Shown here piece by piece: positions 56,069-64,000 of a stretch of 64,000 nucleotides of DNA. The notes beneath the pieces were generated by a model. That model did no database searches and was not told the origin of the DNA. It saw only the letters and a list, made by a program, of their open reading frames with translations. The translations under genes were made by a program, and so were the position numbers. Every line of letters starts with the position of its first letter. Positions within the stretch are counted from its first letter, which is position 1. The DNA lies in contig NC_084923.1 in NCBI RefSeq assembly GCF_958298935.1, positions 24,900,501 to 24,964,500 on the forward strand. Reading direction: 5' to 3'. Source of the DNA: Phragmites australis (Eukaryota; Streptophyta; Magnoliopsida; Poales; Poaceae).

Positions 56069-57976
56069 GTGAGTGGAGCTCCTCTTCCTCTGGAATTTTT
56101 GGGCTCGATTTGGGTGGGGCTGTTTGGAGGCCAAAGCGGCCCCGTTTCTTGGTTCCTCACTTATTGTGGAAATTAAATTTGCTGGTTCCCTGCAAATTCG
56201 TCTCAATTTCATTTATACCGAACTTCCATGCTTGGTGTTCCGTTGTTGGTTTTGTTTCCTCTTTGCTCTATTTGATTGCTTCTGTTTTTTCTTGGGAAAT
56301 CTATTTTCTTCCTCCGAATTTAACTTGGAAAGTTCAGAGCTGTCATATGTTCAGCCGTGTTTAGGTTCTGTCAGCTAAAACTGTTTGATCTTCCCCACCC
56401 CTAGTGTGTCGTTTTATTTCTCGTTTTTTGACCAAATCGAACTGGCCAGATATTACTACTTCTTTGGTTCCATTGCTATTTGGTTTGTTTACGTTCTTGT
56501 AACCTTTCATTCAAGCCTCTTTGTGTTTTTGCATCGTGTCACGAACAATTGCTTCTTTCCTTCTTGTCTATTACGGCGTATAAAGAAATTACAGTCTTGC
56601 TCTGAGATATTGCTGTGGTTTTTAGTAGTACTTTAATGCTATGTACTTGCGACAATAGCAATGACACGCTTCTCAGTTTTGAAGTAGTACTGCAACAATA
56701 TGATCTTGAGGTAGTACTGATAACTGATATGTGCAGGCTAACTGATATTTGCAAACAGAAGGTAATAGTTACGGTCACAGACTTAAGATTACTGGTTTAG
56801 TAGTTATCACCAACCTGTGTTCATGAATGCACAGGATTATCACCAGCCTATGTTCCGTACATTGAAGTGTACTTGGCGCTTGTTGTCTGTCTCTGCGTGT
56901 CAAGTATATGAACTATGGCTATTTCTGCTCTACGTAGTAGTCAGTTCATCAGGTTGGCTATCGAGCCAAATCTGAGTTTAGTGGAGCTTCGATCGAAATT
57001 GATTCACTCTGAGTAAGTATCCTATTATATTAACTATAAGAGTCAATAAAGCTTCCTTTATCGAAAACAATCCTATTATATATAATTTAGAAGCAACTTT
57101 GATATCCAGCGAACCACTCGAGGTAAGCTGAGCCTGAGCACAATTTGTTCTTATGAAATCGACTCATTTCAATTTTGAACCACTTTTGGGTGCAATGAAG
57201 TAATTTAGAGCTGAGCCCACGAGCCAATTAATTATCCTTCTTTTGGTAGCCTGCAATTGAGACAGTTTTAGGAAAATAACGCTACTAAAATCATGATTTT
57301 TCCAAAATGAAAGAATTTCCCATGAACTCCTCATGTTTAATAAACAAAGCGTTTTTTAGTTACATAATAGATCCAATTTTTGCAAATAAACCAGTTAGAG
57401 CACCAAAGAACATTACATCTGGATATTTGAAAAGTTAAACAGGAAATAGCCCTGTAACAATAGTATGCTGGGTAATTTGTTTTTTACACCTGGCTCTCCT
57501 GATACTGATTAAAGATACAATTATCAGAAAATATATCTTCCAGACATGATTTACAAATTTCTGTTTGTTCCGTTCAGTTATGCATTTGCTCGGCCCCTGT
57601 GGTGCTTAATTTGGTGAAAAATGTGTTTGTCAGTGTTAGGAATAGCAACTTGTATGGGATATTACATAGACTCAAAATATATCTCTAACAGTTAGAACTT
57701 CTAATAATGTGTAACTACTGATTGATACAGAGACTTCTGTTGTGCATGACCGATTGACCCTCTTGATCACGTTGGTTACATCTGTCATATGTGTGCTTTT
57801 TGTTAATCCATATGCTTTCCAATTGCAGCACATTTTCTAAGAGGTTATTCAGGTTTTCCACACATGTGATTGACCCTATTGTTTTGATCAAGAGTGGTGT
57901 CATGGTTGAAAGGATATAGTTTCTTATTGTGAATGTCCACAATTGAAGGTTATATATATTTTTTGAACTATCCATT
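56069..57976 (+). other. Presumed 5' leader intron(s) of the kinase gene
   Basis: About 1.9 kb of T-rich non-coding DNA without recognised TE or gene. An acceptor such as GGATATAG near 57919 could join the leader to the first coding exon. A second small untranslated exon (around 56730-56760, ending CAGAAG|GTAATAG) is possible. Confidence 0.45.
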
Positions 57977-60900
57977 ATGAGAATGGCCTGGTTGAAAGAC
58001 AAATTCGAAATGCATAAGCTCCACTGGTACATTAGATCCCCTACTCCATCAGAGTTTTGGATATCAGTCGTTGCTTGCTTCACTGTTAGTTTAGTTGGTC
58101 TTTGGACATTTTTGTACTTCTTTTCACTGTGGCGGCGAAAGATCAGTATAAGCTGGATGAAAATGATTGCCAGATCGAAGAGGAGGAATATTGAAAGAAA
58201 CCACAAGGTTCCTACTTCTGAACATGTTTGGAGTACAGAATCTTTGTTTCGTGCAAAAGGGCTGAGGTGCTGTGTATGCTTGGAATCTATTTCACCTGCC
58301 CAGCCCCTTGGGCAAATGATGATGTCAGAAAATTTGGTTCACCGTTGCAATGTTTGTGGTGCAGCTGCACACATAATCTGCTCTTCGAATTCTCAGGACT
58401 GTAAATGTGTCTCAATGTTTGGGTCCAAACATGTGATCCATCAATGGACTGTAGTCTGGACAGATAGAGCTGATCAATCTGAAGAAGGTCAGTATTGTTG
58501 TTACTGTGAGGAGCCATGCAGTGAATCTTTTCTTGGAAGTCCTCCCATATACTGCTGCATGTGGTGCCAACGATTGGTGCATGTTGATTGCCAGTCAGCC
58601 ATGGCTACTGAAACAGGTGATATTTGTGACCTTGGCCTGTTCAAGCGCCTTATTCTTTCGCCACTTTTTATCAGGACTATGAGCAAATCTGGTGGCATCT
58701 TAAGTTCTATAACTCATGGAGCAAATGAATTTGCATCCACTGTGCGAGGACACCTTAGGAGCCGAAGCAAAAAGCAGAAGCATCCCAACAGATTGCCTTC
58801 TGACTCTACCCTTGGTGACAGTAACGATGATTCATCAAGTGACACCACGTTGAATTTTAACCAGAGGGCTAAGGATTTAAAAGCAACTGGGGTCAGTCCT
58901 CAGAGGAGTGCTGAGAGTGAGCATGATAGCAGTGAGAGTGATTGTAGAGAACTCATATCAGAGCCCAGAAGGTTCAGTAATGATGAGACTGGTGGAGCTA
59001 AACTTACGTACGCATTGTCTCACATGCCTGCTGATGCCAGACCTCTTCTTGTTTTTATCAACAAGAGAAGTGGGGCACAGCGCGGAGATTCACTCAAGCA
59101 CAGGCTACATTTTCTTTTGAATCCAGTGCAGGTCATGATACATTTCACACTAAACTTTACTGTGGGTCTAGTCATTAATCATGTTATTATGAATGTTACA
59201 ATCAACTTGCCATGCTACCTATACATTGTAGTTTGTAGAATATACCAAGTGCATTGTGCTTTGGGTGCAAGTATTCACCTGAACTCACCCATATGCTGCT
59301 TGATCACTTCGTATTACAAAACTAATGTGACGGAAACAGCAGCGTCAATCTTTTCATCGTGTTTCTTCTACCATGTTCACTTCAAAGAATTTCATCTTCT
59401 TTGTGCTAGTAACTGCCTGGTTAAGCAGAGTGATTCAGAAGACTATTAGCATAATATATTATACCGACAATGTGATACAACAGGGTAAAATTTGGATATA
59501 GTGAACCTTATGAAGAAACAGCACCTCGGTTGCTTACATCCGGTGTTGCAAGAACATGTATAATAAACACTCATTTTCCAAAAAATGGCTTGCGAAGTTC
59601 AGCCCCTTCCCTTGCAGTTAGTAGCTCACTTTTGAATCATGGACACTGCTGAATCAGCAACTAATTTGTCGGTTGTGAATATGTGTTTGGAAATTTAAGG
59701 CTGATCCATGTTTGTCTTCATTTGTAGTTTAGGACCCACCTAAGCTAATGTTGTTAAGATCTTTGTGGTTTCTATGATGCTAATGTGCCATATTCTTCTT
59801 TTAGGTGTTCGAGTTGAGTTCATCGCAGGGGCCAGAAACAGGCCTATTTTTGTTCAGAAAGGTATCACATTTCAGAATACTTGTGTGTGGTGGCGATGGT
59901 ACTGTTGGTTGGCTTCTTGATGCGATAGATAGGCAAAATTATGAATCACCCCCGCCTGTTGCAATTCTTCCAGCTGGCACTGGCAATGATCTTTCAAGAG
60001 TTCTATCATGGGGAGGTGGCCTAGGTGCTGTTGAGAAGCAAGGTGGTCTTTGCACAGTTTTACATGACATAGAACATGCAGCAGTCACCATCCTGGATAG
60101 ATGGAAGGTGACAGTACAAGATAAGAAATCAAAGAATGTACTTCTAGTGAAGTACATGAACAACTATCTAGGTGGGTACATAAACTTCGTTTATCAGTGC
60201 CTCTTATACAAGAACCTTATTTTACCTTGGTCACAGGTATTGGTTGTGATGCAAAGGTTGCACTTGACATTCATAATCTCCGCGAAGAAAATCCTGAAAA
60301 GTTCTATAGTCAGGTAACGTCTGTATCTATCATAAACAATCGACAGCAGTTGCCCCCCTGAATTTCTTGTTTAACTCCTTTGTATATTTATATCCGTAAA
60401 GTGCTCCGTCCCACATTTTCTTGCTTAAGAAAATCAAGGTAACAAAAAACGAGAAATGAACAATGAAATGTGCAGAAATTAAATATATCAGTGCACTAAG
60501 AAGGAGGTGAATGATATAAGAATTGCACAAATTAGCTGTTAACTGGGTACACCTTGGCAGCTGGCTGTTACTTGTGATGTTGCGGTGCTTCAATTTTAAT
60601 GAGTTGGACAAGGAGGGTTCAGAAATATTCTTCAACGCACCATTTCTTACTGAAGCTTATACTTTTGGTCTTCTTCAATGATTTAAAAACATATTTTGTT
60701 ATTCCTTGTACAGTTTACAAGTTCTCGAGGTGCTTCTAGGCATATTTTCAACTTGTTTGGTGCCATTTGTTCTTACCTGAGCTACATGTTATTGTAGGTT
60801 CATACAAGTGAAACAGCTGAACTGGACCTCGATTGACATTGTTAACTTTGGCAGTCTTTTGGTGTCTTTAGTGTGATGCCTTCAGTTTTCATTGCTTGAA

Positions 60901-61758
60901 TGTTTATCATAACGGTTCTTATGTTTCTTTCTTGGGTCTTAGTTCTTAAATAAGGTGCTATATGCAAGGGAAGGTGCAAAGAGTATCATCGATAGAACAT
61001 TTGCGGACTTACCCTGGCAACTTCGATTAGAGGTTGATGGCACTGAGATTGAGATACCAGAGGTTGTTTAAGATGAATTTTATGATTATTACACATAGAG
61101 CCAACTACCTTCACCGGACGCTCACACTAATTGCTATGAATTCTCCAGGACTCAGAAGGTGTCCTTGTTGCAAACATCCCAAGCTATATGGGAGGGGTTG
61201 ACTTGTGGCAGGATGAGGATGAGAATCCTGAAAACTTTGACCCACAGTCAATTCATGATAAGATGCTTGAAGTGGTTAGTATTACAGGAACATGGCATCT
61301 GGGAACACTTCAGGTAAATGAGCAGAGTTCAATAATCTTTCGATAATGAAGTTAATGCTAGGGACCTAAAGAAAGGAAGGTGCATTTAGTTTGGACTTTC
61401 TCGGGCACGGAGGATTGCTCAAGGTCAGACGATCAAGATACGAATGTTTGCTCCTTTACCAGTTCAAGTGGACGGCGAACCTTGGGTCCAGAACCCTTGC
61501 ACGCTGAAGATATCCCACCATGGGCAGGTTTAGTCTCTCGGCGCCCTTCAAATTTGATAAATTAGCAGACTACTCTTGTTTTTCTTACTCTGTTTTCATG
61601 GTATTCAGGCTTTCATGTTGAGAAGGACGATTGAAGAGTCTCTTGGTCAGGCTGCTGCGATTGTGACCGACGTGCTTGAACATGCCGAATCCAGTCACGT
61701 AATCACCGCTTCCCAGAAGAGAGCCCTCCTCCAAGAAATGGCTCTAAGGCTGTCATGA
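57977..61758 (+). CDS. Diacylglycerol kinase (plant cluster I, DGK1/DGK2-like), seven coding exons
   Basis: Coding exons: 57977-59131, 59805-60171, 60237-60313, 60943-61062, 61149-61313, 61390-61527, 61609-61758, all with GT-AG introns. They join without a shift to 723 residues, close to the roughly 710-730 of Arabidopsis DGK1 and DGK2. Order: one N-terminal membrane segment (residues 27-49); two cysteine/histidine-rich C1 domains (about 83-145 and 155-215) with [28 protein letters not shown] and [12 protein letters not shown]; a Ser/Asp-rich linker; the catalytic domain with [15 protein letters not shown], the glycine-rich ATP-binding CGGDGTVGW (413-421) and [11 protein letters not shown]; and the accessory domain with [19 protein letters not shown]. 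It phosphorylates diacylglycerol to phosphatidic acid, probably at the endoplasmic reticulum or another membrane, ending one lipid signal and making another. The ATG at 57977 is the first in frame; 57983 is an alternative start. Confidence 0.95.
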
Positions 61759-61962
61759 ATCCTTGCTCATTTGCACGTCGCGAAGTACTTCCAGCGTGGT
61801 GAACCGCCTTGCACTGTATTGAGCCTTCTGTTGGCGGAGCTGATAATGCCGCTTGGAAGCAGTGGTGCCATAATTTAGCAACAACCCCTCCTATCTCTCG
61901 TCGCAGCAAGCATATGGATGTAACCAAGCAGACATGTCTACATGCAGTCATGCGCAGGAGGT
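61759..61962 (+). other. 3' untranslated region of the kinase gene (interrupted or ended by copia)
   Basis: About 204 bp follow the TGA before the copia LTR. No AATAAA signal is seen in this stretch, so the original 3' end either uses a weak signal or lies beyond the insertion, or the LTR provides it. Confidence 0.5.
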
Positions 61963-62089
61963 TGTTGTTATCTATTTGTATTCCTCTGCGTAATATCCTG
62001 TTTATAAGGGGTTTCTTATATTTTGTTACTTATACATGTTATATACATAGTCTATGGTATTTAGGGAATACAAGTTGCTATGTCTAACA
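61963..62089 (+). repeat. Short 5' LTR of the copia element
   Basis: Candidate limits TGTTATC (about 61966; TGTTG from 61963) to CTAACA (62089), directly followed by the primer-binding site. It contains a TATA-like GTTTATAAGGGG near 62000. Limits are inferred, as no second LTR is in the window. Confidence 0.55.
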
Positions 62090-62106
62090 TGATATTAGAG
62101 TTAGGG
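62090..62106 (+). other. Decayed primer-binding site (initiator tRNA-Met type)
   Basis: TGATATTAGAGTTAGGG corresponds to the usual plant copia site TGGTATCAGAGC with C-to-T and G-to-A type changes, as expected of methylated DNA decay. Confidence 0.65.
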
Positions 62107-62729
62107 TTTTTTAGGACGTTGTAACTCGTCTAATCTAGTTTAGTCCTCCGCACGTTGCCTGCACACGTTCTACCAGTCGTGTCTCTCTCACGGCGAGCTT
62201 CACCCGTGTGCTCCTCCCCTTGCAGTCGATCCAGATCTTGTCAGCCGGTCGACCGTCTTCCGCTTCCCCAATGCGTAGCGTTGTGCTGCCCTCCTGTGCC
62301 CTGCCCTAGCTACCACGTCCGCCCGACACGAGGGTCCTCCGTAGCGCCGATCGCCCCTTCATCGCGCCATCGGGCTCCTCTGCTATCAGGCTGCTGGCTC
62401 CTCGATCGCCTCTGCCATTGGGTCACTAGTTTCCCTAGCCACCATGCCTCCTGGTCTCGGCGTCGGCCACCTGAAGAGACTGCTCCACTCGATCTGTCTC
62501 GAGTCGTGACTTCTTTTGTGTCAACTCTGTTAGGCACTCCTCCGCAGGGCGCAAAAAAGGTAAATAAAGTAAAAACAAAAGGAGAAAAAAAATTGTAGTA
62601 GCTACCGCTTTCTTTCCACTCATGCCGTCGCTTCCCGCGCTCTCGCTTTTGCTCGCCGCTATCTTTGCGCTCTTGCTATCGACTGCCACTTTCTTTACCG
62701 CTCTCGCATTGTTTCGTAACTTCTTCAAG
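62107..62729 (+). other. Copia leader, non-coding
   Basis: CT-rich, GC-rich sequence between primer-binding site and gag. An open frame at 62155-62598 is Arg/Ser/Pro-rich and unrecognised, likely chance. Confidence 0.5.
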
Positions 62730-63470
62730 ATGTCGTCAAGCACTGTTCCTCGGTGCTCGGTGATTTTTGATGGTACCAACTAAAGGGACTTCGCGCAACA
62801 TATGCACGTTCACATGTGCGGCCTTCGTCTTTGGGGTGTTCTTTGTAGTAACGTTCCTTTTCCGCCTTCTCTTGAACTTTCAACGGAGCCTGTGCAACCA
62901 TCTATTAACAAAGGAAATAAAGCAGATATTGACATCACCGCAGCAGAGTATGAGAAGGTTGTCTCCTCCTATCAGGAAGCTTTGGGGTTATACCGTGATC
63001 GACTATCTGATTGTGCTCAATGGATGGATGATGATGCTCACATCAGCATATATTCTGATTGATAGTGTGTAGCACATGTTTTCGTTTAAGATTATTGAGT
63101 TCGCTACTGCTTTTCAAATGTGGACTCATCTTAATTAGACCTATGAACCATATGGGGATGCTCTCTATCTTTCAGTTGTTCACCAAGAGTAAAGAGTAGT
63201 CTCTTCAGCAGGGTGATGCCACAATTGATATGTTCTATGCTCAAATGTCAGATTTGTGGCATCATTTGAACTCTCTTGTATTACTGGTTGCCACTCTTGT
63301 CAATGCTGCTTGGATATGCGTGCTGAATGTGGTTTTCGACGTCTATATGAGCTCCTAACTCACCTTCGTCCAAAGTTTGAGCAACGTCGGGCTCAGCTGC
63401 TTGCACGCCATCCTCGTGGCACGCTTGTGGAGGCTCTTACAGAGCTACGCTCATATGAGACTTGTTTTTA
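62730..63470 (+). pseudogene. Copia Gag (capsid-type, UBN2-like), broken
   Basis: ATG at 62730 opens MSSSTVPRCSVIFDGTN, which runs into a TAA (62781-62783) where a tyrosine is normal. RDFAQHMHVHMCGLRLWGVL and YQEALGLYRDRLSDCAQWMDDDA follow. Further on, YEPYGDALYLSVVHQE, SLQQGDATIDMFYAQMSDLW and LRPKFEQRRAQLLARHPRGT appear in other frames. These are the conserved blocks of grass copia Gag, which packages the element RNA. Several stops and shifts are present. Confidence 0.8.
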
Positions 63471-63659
63471 TGGTTCCTGGATTGTTGTCACTTCCTTCAG
63501 TGTTGGTTGCTCATCCACCGGCTGCGCCTACGTCTTCGTCTACACCATTGTCTACTCCTTGTGTGACTTCGTCACCATCTGTGGCCTCTTTAGGTGGTGG
63601 TCTCTCTTGCTGTGCCTACTACCTCTTTGACTGACACTCAGTAGGAGATTGTGATGCTG

Positions 63660-63925
63660 CTTCATTGCCTGTTGCTACCTCTAGCTCTACACCGATAGGT
63701 TCTGCTGGTTCTGCTACTCTCTCTTCTGTCACTGAGATACCACATTTTCCACAGTCAGGTACTTCTCATTGGATTCTTGACTCAAGAGTATCTTTTTATA
63801 TGACTTCTAATTCCTCCAATCTATCTTCGTTTCATCCTCTTGATTCTTGTATTCATGTTGTTACTACTGATGATACTTCTCTTTCTGTTGTTGACTGGGG
63901 CACCCTTATCACTTCTTTCTTTTAG
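63660..63925 (+). pseudogene. Copia protease region
   Basis: SGTSHWILDSRVSFYMTSNS corresponds to the copia protease active-site loop, normally WILDSGAS. Here the glycine of DSG is an arginine and the next residue is valine, so the enzyme would be inactive. DTSLSVVDWGTL and the following residues complete the small domain, and a TAG at 63923-63925 ends the frame. The rest of pol lies outside the window. Confidence 0.8.
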
Positions 63926-64000
63926 CATTCCTTCAGTTGCTCATGCTCCCCAACTCACCATGTAGCTCATGTCAGCTGGTCAGCTTACTGACCATGATTG

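Larger units (their letters stand above)
61963..64000 (+). mobile_element. Ty1/copia retrotransposon, 5' part, cut by window end
   Basis: A short LTR (about 127 bp), a decayed primer-binding site, a leader, gag and the start of protease lie in order on the plus strand, which is copia layout. The 3' half is outside the window, so neither the second LTR nor a TSD can be checked. Stops in gag and a changed protease motif indicate an old inactive copy. Confidence 0.78.

Overview
This is plant nuclear DNA, most likely from a grass (Poaceae). The pointers are a split plant-type diacylglycerol kinase gene, Tat-type Ty3/gypsy elements with the antisense accessory gene typical of grass genomes, a FAR1-type MULE, and L1-type LINEs with grass-style ORF1. 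The species cannot be fixed from the sequence. The window is one stack of transposable elements about 55 kb deep, followed by a single intact host gene at the right. No tRNA, rRNA, CRISPR or bacterial-type operon was seen.

Layout. 1-5.5 kb: the 3' half of a degraded gypsy pol, split in its integrase by a 3156-bp solo LTR with 5-bp target-site duplication (TSD) ACAGG. 5.5-6.8 kb: unassigned sequence with a short tandem repeat. 6781-14668: a nearly full-length but broken LINE on the minus strand, with a 15-16 bp TSD, inserted in what looks like an old LTR. 14.7-17.8 kb: LTR-like remnants and a chromovirus-type integrase tail. 17.8-37.7 kb: a hAT transposon remnant whose last coding exon is interrupted by a 17.8-kb gypsy element (LTRs 19336-20651 and 35806-37126, TSD GAAGA). 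That gypsy element carries gag-pol on the minus strand and an antisense, intron-containing accessory gene on the plus strand. The accessory gene is itself interrupted by a 4092-bp solo LTR (TSD CAACC). 37.95-44.66 kb: a FAR1/FHY3-type MULE with imperfect terminal inverted repeats. 44.7-46.1 kb: a GC-rich block that may be an orphan gene 5' end. 46.1-49.1 kb: a 5'-truncated second LINE. 49.1-55.4 kb: mostly unassigned sequence around an internally deleted hAT element. 55.37-55.67 kb: a MITE. 55.9-61.96 kb: the diacylglycerol kinase gene. 61.96 kb to the end: a short-LTR Ty1/copia element, cut by the window edge.

Order of events. The hAT element was hit by the Tat gypsy, which was then hit by a solo-LTR family. 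A related member of that LTR family, in the opposite orientation, hit the gypsy pol at the left edge. All TE coding regions show stops or frameshifts. The kinase gene has seven coding exons with GT-AG introns and an unbroken 723-residue frame. The most interesting structure is the antisense gene inside the Tat-type gypsy. It has its own TATA box, an intron and a coiled-coil product, and it converges on gag-pol across a block of diverged repeats.
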